Below, piece by piece: positions 46,055-54,446 of a DNA stretch of 64,000 nucleotides. Made by a program: the position numbers and the translations under genes. Position 1 is the stretch's first letter. Each line of letters opens with the position of its first letter. The notes beneath the pieces were generated by a model, which did no database searches, was not told where the DNA came from, and worked only from the letters and a program-made list of their open reading frames with translations. The DNA is taken from NCBI RefSeq assembly GCF_900231835.1, contig NZ_OCTN01000004.1:228925-292924 (forward strand). Direction: 5' to 3'. The DNA is from Pontivivens marinum (GTDB lineage Bacteria; Pseudomonadota; Alphaproteobacteria; Rhodobacterales; Rhodobacteraceae).

Positions 46055-47164
46055 ATGGCGGGCGACAAGGCCGATATCATTGTAGTGGGCGCGGGCGTCT
46101 TTGGTCTATGGACTGCGCGGGCGGCGCTGGCCCGTGGTTTGCGCGTACTGGTATTGGAGGCGGGACCCACCGTTGCCCATGGTGCTAGCGGCGGGATCGT
46201 TGGCGCATTGGCCCCGCATATGCCCGAACGCTGGGGTGAGAAAAAGCAGTTTCAATTCGAGGCGTTAACCGCATTGGCCCCTGCAATCGCAGCGGTTGAG
46301 GCAGAAAGCGGGCTGAGCACAGGGTATCACCGTACGGGGCGACTTGTGCCGCTATTGGATGATGCCGCACGGGACCGTGCACAGAGCCGTATCGGTGATG
46401 CGCGGGAAAATTGGGGTAACGCAGCGCAGATGCAAATTCTGCCCAGTGATGCCTATCCCGAATGGCTGGATGCCTCGGCTGCGCCTGCGGGGATTGTGCA
46501 TGACACCCTGACCGGTCGCCTGCATCCCTCCGCGACCTGCCATGCCTTGGCCGAGGCTATCAGGCGTGCGGGTGGAATTATCGAGACGGATTGCGAAGTG
46601 TTGGACGTGCAATCGGGCCGCGTGAAAACTGCGCGTGGGGACCGGTTCGCAGATGCGATTGTTCTGGCCGCGGGTGTGCGTGGATTTGATTTGCTCGCGC
46701 CCCATGTGGGTGAGGTGACCGGCCGCGCGGAAAAGGGGCAGGCCGCGTTATTGGATGCGGATCTGGGTGACATTCCGCTGATCTACGCCGATGGTTTATA
46801 CCTGATCGCGCATAAGCATGGCGGTGTTGCCGTCGGTGCCACCAGCGAGCGACAGTTTGACGGCGTGGGCACGGATGCTCTGCTAGACGACGTGATTGCG
46901 CGGGCGCGAGCTGTCAGCCCCAGGATCGCGCAGGCGCCTGTGCTGGCGCGGTGGGCCGGGTTGCGGCCACGGGCCAATGGGCGTGATCCGATGCTGGGGG
47001 CTGTTCCAAACGCCGCGGGTGTTTTTGCTGCCCTGGGCGCGTTCAAGATCGGCTTTGGCATCGGGCAAAAGGTGGGTGAGGTGCTGCTGGATGAGATCAC
47101 CAACGGCACCGTAAATATGCCCGATAGTTTTCGTGTGGCGGCGCATTTGGGTCGGGGAAAGTAG
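46055..47164 (+). CDS. FAD-dependent oxidoreductase, possible MnmC oxidase half
   Basis: The 369-residue protein is a DAO-type flavoprotein with Rossmann motif I-V-V-G-A-G-V-F-G-L-W-T near the N-terminus, followed by E-A-G-P-T-V-A-H-G-A-S-G-G-I-V-G. The stretch S-G-G-I-V-G-A-L-A-P-H-M-P resembles the MnmC oxidase domain and glycine oxidase. The C-terminal part has W-A-G-L-R-P. It diverges from mnmD, so it may form the missing cmnm5U to nm5U step of the split MnmC pathway. A D-amino-acid or glycine oxidase role is the alternative. Confidence 0.85.
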   Translation: MAGDKADIIVVGAGVFGLWTARAALARGLRVLVLEAGPTVAHGASGGIVGALAPHMPERWGEKKQFQFEALTALAPAIAAVEAESGLSTGYHRTGRLVPLLDDAARDRAQSRIGDARENWGNAAQMQILPSDAYPEWLDASAAPAGIVHDTLTGRLHPSATCHALAEAIRRAGGIIETDCEVLDVQSGRVKTARGDRFADAIVLAAGVRGFDLLAPHVGEVTGRAEKGQAALLDADLGDIPLIYADGLYLIAHKHGGVAVGATSERQFDGVGTDALLDDVIARARAVSPRIAQAPVLARWAGLRPRANGRDPMLGAVPNAAGVFAALGAFKIGFGIGQKVGEVLLDEITNGTVNMPDSFRVAAHLGRGK

Positions 47165-47944
47165 TTAACTATCCCGTGGAATGCCGGTAATTTGTGAGTG
47201 GCGCAGCTGCGCGGTTTCCTCCTGCGCGGCACGGCGCAGATGAGCGCGCATGGAATCCTCGATATAGGTCAGGTGGTTCTCTAGCTCCGCACGGGCGCGG
47301 GCGGGATCGCGGGCCATGATGGCGCTGTGCACTGCCCGATGATGTTCCAGCAGAGCGGTGCGGGTGTCGCGCACGCCGAAGAGCAGGCGGCGATTGTAGA
47401 AAACACCCTTTTTCAGCATCTCGAACATGGAGCGCATCATGTGCATCATGACGACGTTGTGGGCTGCCTCGACAATCGACATGTGGAATTCGACGTCCAG
47501 CTCCGCCTCGGATTCTGGATTGCGCAGGGTATGCGCGGCCTCCATTTTCTTGAACACTGCGTCGATCACCTCCAGATCGGTGGGGGTGGCAAAGCGGGCG
47601 GCGCGCTCGGCGGCCATGCCCTCCAGATCGCGACGAAAGCTGAGATAGTCGAAAAACGCTTCCTCATGCGTGGAGAACAGTGCGATCAGGGACGGGGCGA
47701 AGGCGTTTCCAAGAACCTCGGCCACATAGGCACCGGCGCCGGGTCTGGTGACGATCAGTTCACGGTTTTCCAGATCGGATAGAGATTCACGCAGCGAGGG
47801 GCGCGATGCGCCTAGCTTCGCCGCCAGATCACGTTCCGCTGGCAAGCGTTCACCCGGGCGCAATACGCCGCGCAGGATTAGTGCCTCGATCTGCCGTGTG
47901 ATGGCGTCGGAAACGCGCTCCTGCTCGATTTTCTTGAATGGCAT
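47165..47944 (-). CDS. FadR/GntR-family transcriptional regulator
   Basis: The 259-residue protein has a GntR winged helix at about residues 10-75 (L-R-P-G-E-R-L-P-A-E-R-D-L-A-A-K-L-G-A-S-R) and an all-helical FCD ligand domain, about 95-230, with metal-binding His/Asp positions in F-H-M-S-I-V-E-A-A-H. This is the FadR/PdhR subgroup, which senses organic acids. The start at 47944 (M-P-F-K-K) is chosen over an upstream extension. It is convergent with the FAD oxidoreductase, with no gap; no target is adjacent on its own strand. Confidence 0.92.
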   Translation of the reverse strand: MPFKKIEQERVSDAITRQIEALILRGVLRPGERLPAERDLAAKLGASRPSLRESLSDLENRELIVTRPGAGAYVAEVLGNAFAPSLIALFSTHEEAFFDYLSFRRDLEGMAAERAARFATPTDLEVIDAVFKKMEAAHTLRNPESEAELDVEFHMSIVEAAHNVVMMHMMRSMFEMLKKGVFYNRRLLFGVRDTRTALLEHHRAVHSAIMARDPARARAELENHLTYIEDSMRAHLRRAAQEETAQLRHSQITGIPRDS

Positions 47945-48020
47945 TGTGATCCCAGCGTGGTCAATTGATCGAAACACTAACCGCCGGTATCGCAGGGGGG
48001 CAAGCCTTGTAACAGCCGGA

Positions 48021-48755
48021 TTAGGCGGCGGATTTAATCAGGCCAGAACCGAGGCCACGAATGGCCGCACTGACCCGATCGTTGACGCCTAATTTTTGGT
48101 AAATGCGCCGCATATAGGCATCCACCGTGTTGTTAGAAATGGCGAGAATATCGGCGATGGAGCTGTTGCTCTTGCCCCGTGCAACCCACGACAAAACCTC
48201 CTGCTCACGCCGAGATAGCGGAGCGGATTCAGTTACCTGCATTTCCGAGCAGCGATGGTGGGTCATTTGGCAGGCCCACTGGATCGCACGCAAGTCAAGG
48301 CGATGATCGTTGGTTGCGTTCTGTTCCAGACCAAGCCCGAAATACCCGTTGAACCCGTTTGGGCCAAAGACCTGAACCGCAAGTCCGTCCCCCAAAACAT
48401 GTGAGTTCCTACGATCCAAAAAACGGCGATCGGCATCTGACAGGTCACGCATTTGCGGCAGTTCTGACCAGAAAAATGGCTGCGATTGGTTCATTGCCGT
48501 GGTTGTAATTGGATCAAATTGCCACATTCGATCAGCGTAATAGGTTTCAACCCAATCCTCAGGAAAACCACGGGTACGAATTAGGAGCGGATCATCCGAT
48601 GTTTCCCATGCAAATGGCATGGTCTGATACGTAAATTTATCGAAGCCCATATCGCTAAAATGATTTGCGAACCGATCCCAGATATCATCAACGCATTCGC
48701 AATTTGCGAGCTCACTGATGTACAGATCGATTTTCACAATGGTATCCGGAGTCAT
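48021..48755 (-). CDS. LuxR-type regulator with autoinducer-binding domain (LuxR solo)
   Basis: The product is 244 residues from the ATG at 48755; a GTG at 48782 is less likely since AGGGA lies 8 bases before the ATG. The N-terminal autoinducer domain (about residues 5-155) keeps the six residues of the TraR pocket: W-V-E-T-Y (Trp and Tyr four apart), F-D-P, F-F-W and G-D-G. The C-terminal helix-turn-helix has L-S-R-R-E-Q-E-V-L-S-W-V-A-R-G-K and N-T-V-D-A-Y-M-R-R-I. No luxI-type synthase is in the window, so it is a solo or is paired elsewhere. Confidence 0.9.
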   Translation of the reverse strand: MTPDTIVKIDLYISELANCECVDDIWDRFANHFSDMGFDKFTYQTMPFAWETSDDPLLIRTRGFPEDWVETYYADRMWQFDPITTTAMNQSQPFFWSELPQMRDLSDADRRFLDRRNSHVLGDGLAVQVFGPNGFNGYFGLGLEQNATNDHRLDLRAIQWACQMTHHRCSEMQVTESAPLSRREQEVLSWVARGKSNSSIADILAISNNTVDAYMRRIYQKLGVNDRVSAAIRGLGSGLIKSAA

Positions 48756-48921
48756 CGTCGATATCCCTAATGCGACGGGCACATAGTAGTGAAACCGCTG
48801 AGCGGGTTGTTCAGTTCCATTGAAAGTTGTGTTTTCGTCAATAAAAAATGGGCCCTCGCGTGCGCCATTTATAATCCGTTTTGTAACATAGGGTTACGAG
48901 GTATATCTATATAGTTTAAGT

Positions 48922-49341
48922 TTACCGGTGATCGGTTGCTGGTAAAAGTGCCTCGATGCATTTAATCAGATCCGAGAATGCCACCGGTTTCTGAAATACA
49001 GCATTTGCGCCCATCGACTTGGCTAGCTCCAAAACTGGCGGCAAGTGTTTTGTGCCACCTCCAACCCCTGAAACGCAGATAACGGGCAGTGCTGGCTGGG
49101 CCATTTTACCGCCTGTTGCACGCAGCAGGCCGATTAGCTTGATCCCGCCATCGCCCACGAAAACACCGTCACGCTGAACATAGACATCGGCAATAACCAG
49201 ATCTGCGTGATTGTCGGACAGGTATTCAAGGCATTCACTAGCACCGTTGGTCTGTACGACGATATAGCCTGCCTGCTCCAAGTGAAGTTGCCACTCGGCT
49301 GCCAGTGCTATGTCATCTTCCATAATTACGATGGTTTTCAT
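48922..49341 (-). CDS. Stand-alone response regulator receiver
   Basis: The 139-residue protein is a single receiver domain with no output domain. Acidic pocket E-D-D at residues 8-10, phospho-acceptor Asp52 in V-I-A-D-V-Y, and conserved Lys in F-Q-K-P. A long loop V-Y-V-Q-R-D-G-V-F-V-G-D-G-G follows Asp52, unlike the usual D-x-x-x-P. It may act as a phosphate sink or as a protein-protein switch for the nearby sensory proteins. Confidence 0.88.
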   Translation of the reverse strand: MKTIVIMEDDIALAAEWQLHLEQAGYIVVQTNGASECLEYLSDNHADLVIADVYVQRDGVFVGDGGIKLIGLLRATGGKMAQPALPVICVSGVGGGTKHLPPVLELAKSMGANAVFQKPVAFSDLIKCIEALLPATDHR

Positions 49342-49418
49342 CGAAATTCCGCTTCTTGCAATCGGGCAGATCCAGATTTTACGGGATCGGCGTACACATA
49401 CTACTCGCTAGTTGAATC

Positions 49419-50219
49419 CTATTTTATAATAAGACCTACGATTCCAGCAAACGTTTCTAGCATCGATTTATACTCAAAAGATAACGGATTTCTTGAGAAT
49501 GAACCGGTAAAAAAGCATAGTGTTTCGGAATTTTTGATTGGCGTCCTAATCGTTAGTATAGAATTTAATCTAGTACGGGAGAACTCTGGTTGGGATGTCA
49601 ACTTGCGGTCGATGAAGGTGATGCGCCGTTCTTGATGCAAGCTAGGGTCGTGATTCTGTACAAGAGTGCTCTCGTGGCTATCCAGCAAGGCTTGGCAGGT
49701 TTCAGAGCTTAGGTCCTCTGGGTTCAGAACATTGGCAGCAACTAACGTGCGTGCCCTGTGCGCAGAAACATGCATCAAGCCCACCTGTTGCGCACCAAGG
49801 ACCGCACGTAGATTACCGCAAAGCAGCCGCGGGCGGTCCGGGGCGGCAACATCACTGACCTGACGTAGCAGCATGTTCAGCGCCAATGTTGGATTCAGGT
49901 TTTCTCGGGTGGGTATGGAGGGCGGCCGGAGATGGAGATAGGCTAACCCCTGTGAGCATCGAAGGTGTACCACCCGTTGACCGCAGGGCAGGCCGTATGC
50001 CCCTGCAATCAAACCTGTGCTTTGTGCCTGACCCAATCCCGCCGCATTGCGGAGATCATGCAGGTCAGAGCGGTTAAAGAAATCGCTGAGGCAGGGTAAA
50101 TCCGGCACATCAGCGCGCAGATCATCGGAATACCCGATTAAGCACCGCAGCGTATCATCTGTAATAATAAGCTGCTCATGTGGAGCAAGTGGCCAAATTT
50201 GCGTCTTTTCTGCGCACAT
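49419..50219 (-). CDS. PAS/GAF-like sensory protein of unknown function
   Basis: The 266-residue protein has no recognised name. Residues about 15-100 resemble a PAS fold (I-T-D-D-T-L-R-C-L-I-G-Y and a later I-A-G-A-Y-G-L-P-C). Residues about 110-266 resemble a GAF domain: V-L-G-A-Q-Q-V-G-L-M-H-V in the first strand and a late R-N-P-L-S-F-E-Y-K-S-M-L-E-T-F-A-G-I-V-G-L, typical of the last GAF helix. It lacks kinase, cyclase or DNA-binding parts, so it may feed a signal to a partner such as the neighbouring receiver. It starts 12 bp after the stop of the next gene upstream. Confidence 0.6.
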   Translation of the reverse strand: MCAEKTQIWPLAPHEQLIITDDTLRCLIGYSDDLRADVPDLPCLSDFFNRSDLHDLRNAAGLGQAQSTGLIAGAYGLPCGQRVVHLRCSQGLAYLHLRPPSIPTRENLNPTLALNMLLRQVSDVAAPDRPRLLCGNLRAVLGAQQVGLMHVSAHRARTLVAANVLNPEDLSSETCQALLDSHESTLVQNHDPSLHQERRITFIDRKLTSQPEFSRTRLNSILTIRTPIKNSETLCFFTGSFSRNPLSFEYKSMLETFAGIVGLIIK

Positions 50220-50231
50220 ATTTGTTTCGAA

Positions 50232-50963
50232 CTAGCCGCTGCTCGGCACGATACGCAAGGTCGGAGGAGATTGGGCACGCCCGTCAAACACAGTTGATGG
50301 CTCAACAATTCCGAGCTGTGCCGCTTCGTTCTCCTTAACGCGAACTAGGTCATCCGAAAGCAGGCGCTCGAAATTGTAGCAAACGTTATCGATTTCGGTG
50401 CGAAAGGCGATGATCTGTGCGTGCAGCCGCTCGACCTGCATGGTCGCGGTTTCCCGCAGGGCAGCATCAATCGAGTGCTCGAAATTACGCAAGGGCATAT
50501 AAATCCGCTCAATTGCGTTGTCTACCGCAGCGGAAAGCGCCTTTAAGCTTTGATCATCGTTCAGCACTTCCGGGTGCAACAGGCGGGTCGCGTTACCCTG
50601 AAGTTTGCGGATGCGAATTGTCAGCGCCGTCACGTGTTCCGCGTAGATCCGAGAAAGAATTGCTGCACCGCGAATTTCACATCCAGCAACCGCCACATGC
50701 AAATCCGGTTTGCTCATCACGCCAGCCTCTGCCGGGGCTTGATCACATAGTGACAGGATCAGCGGGGCAACATCGATACCGAAAACTTGCTCGATCCTGC
50801 GGTCCTGATCAAAGCTCAGTTTGATCCGCGTGCCACCAACGCTCAAATCTACGCCAACAACCAGAATGCCAGATTCCACTGAACGGCGAGCATGAATGAC
50901 AACTGCCGGTCCTAAATTGGCCCGTTTGGTGCCTTCATCATCATCTGCCTCTGAATTCATCAT
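50232..50963 (-). CDS. Possible PilZ-like protein with helical C-terminus
   Basis: The product is 243 residues (start 50963, GGGGGC upstream; 50960 also possible). Near the N-terminus V-D-L-S-V-G-G-T-R-I resembles the D-x-S-x-x-G second half of the PilZ cyclic-di-GMP signature, preceded by H-A-R-R. The classic R-x-x-x-R part is not clean, so binding is uncertain. From about residue 145 a helical, probably coiled-coil stretch follows (A-T-M-Q-V-E-R-L-H-A-Q-I-I-A-F-R). It forms a tight pair with the PAS/GAF-like gene, 12 bp apart, and diverges from the CheB-CheR fusion. Confidence 0.5.
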   Translation of the reverse strand: MMNSEADDDEGTKRANLGPAVVIHARRSVESGILVVGVDLSVGGTRIKLSFDQDRRIEQVFGIDVAPLILSLCDQAPAEAGVMSKPDLHVAVAGCEIRGAAILSRIYAEHVTALTIRIRKLQGNATRLLHPEVLNDDQSLKALSAAVDNAIERIYMPLRNFEHSIDAALRETATMQVERLHAQIIAFRTEIDNVCYNFERLLSDDLVRVKENEAAQLGIVEPSTVFDGRAQSPPTLRIVPSSG

Positions 50964-51168
50964 TTTATCAGCCCCCACTGCGTTATTGCTGCGAAGTATG
51001 CAGCGAAAGAGGGATTCCAGCAAGCTACGTATTCAACGCGTTTCTCTTAGGGAGATCGTGTCACGAAACTACGTGACGCAGGTGTTTCACTAGAACAGTG
51101 ATACCAATGGGCGAGTTAAATTATCAAATATTGTTTTCCAGTTAAGGTTATTGAAGTCGGGTAAAATT

Positions 51169-53640
51169 ATGATGAGTGACGCGTCGCTCAAGAAAATTTG
51201 GGTTGGGATTGGAGCATCGGCGGGGGGGCCGGAGGCGCTAGCCAGCTTAGTAAGAGGATTGCCCGAAAGCGTCGGTGCGACCTTTATTGTGGTGCAGCAT
51301 TTGGCGCCGCATCATAAAAGTATTTTGTGCGAATTAATCCAACGTGAAACATCGCTGCGGGTCGGGGAGGTCAGTGACGGCCTGAGCCCGCAACCGGATC
51401 ACATCTATATTGCGCCTGCCAATCACAATATTTTGGTGCAGCAGGGGACATTGGTTTTGCTGCCAGTTGACCCGACTGTGGGCGGGCCAACGCCCTCTAT
51501 CGATACTTTTTTCACGTCACTTGCACAGGATCGCGGAGCCGCTGCGATCGGAGTCGTGCTGTCGGGTTCGGGGTCTGACGGCACGCGGGGGCTTGAGGCT
51601 ATTCAGGCGGCAGGCGGAACCGCGATTGCGCAGGATGAAGCGAGCGCGAGATATAGTGGAAAGCCGCTATCTGCCTTGCAGGCAGGCAATGTTGATTTGG
51701 TATTGTCGGCCGAGGCTATCGGTCAGAAATTTACGCAAATTCTTGCAGCATCCGGGCAACGTGATCGCCTAGCGACGCTGATGCCGCCGGTTCAACATTT
51801 GGCTGAGATTAGCCAATTGCTATACACGCACACCAATGTGGACTTTCGTGAATACAAACCCTCAACTCTGTACCGCCGAATTGAACGCCGCATGGCAGCA
51901 CTGGGGCTGATACAGGTTTCGGATTATGTTGATGTTCTACGCAACAGCTTGGCCGAGATAGATGCACTGTTTCGGGAGATGATGGTCTGTGTCACATCTT
52001 TCTTCCGAGATCCTGAGGAATTCGAGTGCTTTCGCGCCTCAATTAATGAAATTGTGCAGAAGGCGGATGGCATTACGCCGCTACGGGTTTGGGTTCCGGG
52101 ATGTGCAACGGGCGAGGAAGTCTACTCAATTGCCATCCTGTTTGCAGAGGCTATGGGCGGCGCGGACGCTATTGATCGGAGTCGCTTGCAGATTTTTGCC
52201 TCTGATATCGACATGAAGGCACTGAAATTCGGACGGGAAGGTTTGTATTCTGCCGATGCTATCGCGCAAGTGCCCTGCGAATATCGCGACCGATATTTCG
52301 AGGCGACTGCGGATGGTCATAGGGTGCATCCGAACCTGCGCGATGTTGTTCTGTTTGCGGAGCATAACCTGTGTCAGGATTCGCCGTTCCGAAATCTTGA
52401 TTTAGTCTGTTGCCGAAACGTGCTGATCTATTTCGGTGAAGATTTGCAGCATCGGGTAATGTCGAAAATCTATTCGGCGCTGAAGGATAGTGGAAAGCTG
52501 TTTCTGGGCTTGTCAGAGAGCGGAGGCGCTGTTGAAGATCTGTTTGCGCGCGTTGTGGGGGAGGGAAAAGTATTCAACCTGCGCGCTGGAGTGGAGGTTC
52601 CTGTCCCCACATTTTGCCCTGACAATGCGGCCCATTCGTCTATGCCAATGCGGCGCCCTGAACCGCAGAACTGTACATCCAAGTCGATTGATGGGCGTTT
52701 TGCTGCTCTGGTTCAGGCGCTTGGACCCAATGCGTTGATCGTAACGGCGCAAGCACAGATACGGTCGGTTTTTGGTAAACTAACTGATTTTATTGAGACA
52801 CCAGTCAGCGCTACTCAGGTGCGGAATACCCTGCGTGGGCACTTGGCGGCTGAGGCACGCTTATTGGTAGCGTTAACACAGCGCGCCGGTGAAATGAGGC
52901 AAACCGGCTCACTACCCCATCCGACAACCGCAAAGGAAAGCGTGCGCTTACTGTGCTATCCCTTGGGTGCTGATGCGGATGGGGATGCACTGTTTCTGCT
53001 GGTTATCAAGCCGTTGGATGTTGACGCGTCTGGTGGTGATCTGGTCCGCAGCCGTGAGGTGGAAGAGGAGGCACTGCTCTACCGGATTGAGGAACTGGAG
53101 GCCTTGAATGAGGAGTTACGTACCCTCAGTGAGGAGGTGCATTCCACGAACGAGGAGTTGCAGGCCACCAGTGACGACATCGAGGCCGCGAACGAGGAAC
53201 TGCAATCCACGAACGAGGAGTTGATTGCCGTTAACGAGGAACACCAGTTCAACGCGATACAGATGAGCCTTGCGGTGAGGGAGCTGGAGGCAATTCTGGC
53301 CAATGTGTCTGTGCCATTGGTTGTGGTGGATGCTGAACTGAATGTCGTTCGTGCATCATCGCAAGCGCAATCCTTACTGACGATCCCGGCTGAGGTGCAG
53401 CGGCCGCATATATCGGAATGCGAGTTGCCACCCAGTTTTCCTAAGTCACTGTCATTCCTGGTGGATGTTGTCGAGACCGGGAAAAGTCATGAAATGGATT
53501 ATACACTAGAGGGTGTTCCGTCCGCGCTGTGTACGGTGCCATATCGGAACACGCGGAATGAGTTGATGGGGGCAGTTATGATGATTGTTCCAAAGGATAC
53601 TCAAAACCGCAATCGACTGCCACCACGGCTAATTGATTAG
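51169..53640 (+). CDS. CheB-CheR-coiled-coil-PAS fusion protein
   Basis: The 823-residue cytoplasmic protein starts with a CheB methylesterase domain (about 1-190) with catalytic Ser17 in G-A-S-A-G-G, His in V-V-Q-H-L-A-P-H-H-K and Asp in S-G-S-G-S-D-G-T-R-G, and no receiver in front. A CheR methyltransferase follows (about 200-470) with the SAM motif W-V-P-G-C-A-T-G-E-E and N-V-L-I-Y-F. Residues about 630-710 form a coiled coil of repeated N-E-E-L and S-T-N-E-E-L, then a PAS domain to about 810. Such fusions act outside classic chemotaxis. The ATG at 51169 or 51172 is favoured over the TTG at 51151. Confidence 0.93.
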   Translation: MMSDASLKKIWVGIGASAGGPEALASLVRGLPESVGATFIVVQHLAPHHKSILCELIQRETSLRVGEVSDGLSPQPDHIYIAPANHNILVQQGTLVLLPVDPTVGGPTPSIDTFFTSLAQDRGAAAIGVVLSGSGSDGTRGLEAIQAAGGTAIAQDEASARYSGKPLSALQAGNVDLVLSAEAIGQKFTQILAASGQRDRLATLMPPVQHLAEISQLLYTHTNVDFREYKPSTLYRRIERRMAALGLIQVSDYVDVLRNSLAEIDALFREMMVCVTSFFRDPEEFECFRASINEIVQKADGITPLRVWVPGCATGEEVYSIAILFAEAMGGADAIDRSRLQIFASDIDMKALKFGREGLYSADAIAQVPCEYRDRYFEATADGHRVHPNLRDVVLFAEHNLCQDSPFRNLDLVCCRNVLIYFGEDLQHRVMSKIYSALKDSGKLFLGLSESGGAVEDLFARVVGEGKVFNLRAGVEVPVPTFCPDNAAHSSMPMRRPEPQNCTSKSIDGRFAALVQALGPNALIVTAQAQIRSVFGKLTDFIETPVSATQVRNTLRGHLAAEARLLVALTQRAGEMRQTGSLPHPTTAKESVRLLCYPLGADADGDALFLLVIKPLDVDASGGDLVRSREVEEEALLYRIEELEALNEELRTLSEEVHSTNEELQATSDDIEAANEELQSTNEELIAVNEEHQFNAIQMSLAVRELEAILANVSVPLVVVDAELNVVRASSQAQSLLTIPAEVQRPHISECELPPSFPKSLSFLVDVVETGKSHEMDYTLEGVPSALCTVPYRNTRNELMGAVMMIVPKDTQNRNRLPPRLID

Positions 53641-54308
53641 CTGACAAAGCCCGCTGGGCAAAATTTAACCATCGCATCCGGCCCCTTGGGACCAACCTCG
53701 AATAGGGTCGGGCGCTGGGTCAGATATGTGCGCCAGTTTTTATCAGGGTAGGTGGCGATTCTGATGCCATGTTGTTTGTGCATCTGTACGCCGAGGATGG
53801 CCATTTTGATCCCATCCTGACTGCCCTGTGCGATAACGGTGCGAATTTTGGCGTCTAGGTCGGTATATTGCGGATTATCTCTTACAGGTTTTGCTGGCGC
53901 TGTGTTCAGGGCGGGCAGGGCGCGAAATGATGTGCAAGCGTGGCGAAAGCAGGTGGGGGATTTCGACTCTCCCATCCCATATACCGCTCGGCCATATTCC
54001 CGTAGGCGTAGAGCAAGATGTGAGAAATCACCGTCCGAGGTTGCGATCATAAAAGTTGTGATATCGTCACGGGCGGATACCTCCATCGCGTCAATGCAAA
54101 GCAAGATGTCTGCGGCGTTTTTCCCTGCTCCGGCATGCATGTAGCGATATCCGGGCATGCTGAGCCAATCGGAATTTTGCTGTCCGCATGTATAGACGCG
54201 GGCAATATCAACCTGCCCAAGCGTAGCGGCATGGGTTAATATTTGGGCTGAGTGTTTCGGGCTGACATTGTCGCCATCTATTAGAACAGCGACGCGCTGT
54301 CGGGTCAT
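53637..54308 (-). CDS. NYN-domain protein with LOTUS-like C-terminus
   Basis: The product is 223 residues from M-T-R-Q-R-V at 54308. The N-terminal NYN domain, a PIN-like nuclease fold, has V-L-I-D-G-D-N-V near residue 9, G-A-G-K-N-A-A-D-I-L-L and A-T-S-D-G-D-F-S-H-L, supplying the acidic metal site. The C-terminal 70 residues (I-R-T-V-I-A-Q-G-S, then Y-L-T-Q-R-P-T-L-F-E-V) resemble the OST-HTH/LOTUS domain. Family members act in RNA cleavage or control. It overlaps the CheB-CheR gene by 4 bp, tail to tail. Confidence 0.85.
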   Translation of the reverse strand: MTRQRVAVLIDGDNVSPKHSAQILTHAATLGQVDIARVYTCGQQNSDWLSMPGYRYMHAGAGKNAADILLCIDAMEVSARDDITTFMIATSDGDFSHLALRLREYGRAVYGMGESKSPTCFRHACTSFRALPALNTAPAKPVRDNPQYTDLDAKIRTVIAQGSQDGIKMAILGVQMHKQHGIRIATYPDKNWRTYLTQRPTLFEVGPKGPDAMVKFCPAGFVS

Positions 54309-54390
54309 TAGAATCTCCAAGTGTGTGATGCTACTTGAATGATCTAGTGATCTGTTCGCGATATTTAAGTTTATGGTGGTGAAGTAAACA

Positions 54391-54422
54391 AAAAAAAGGG
54401 GCGCACCAAATGGCACGCCCCC
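54391..54422 (-). terminator. Terminator of gap
   Basis: On the minus strand GGGGCG and CGCCCC pair, with inner U-G wobbles and a CC/GG pairing around an AUUU loop, followed by seven T (54397-54391). It lies 25 bp after the gap stop. Confidence 0.82.
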
Positions 54423-54446
54423 ATAAATTCATTCAGTAAATCGCAA

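Noticed and set aside
53085..53300. Repetitive DNA (repeated AACGAGGAG-type units)
   Set aside because: It encodes the N-E-E-L coiled-coil repeats inside the CheB-CheR fusion and is not a separate repeat element.
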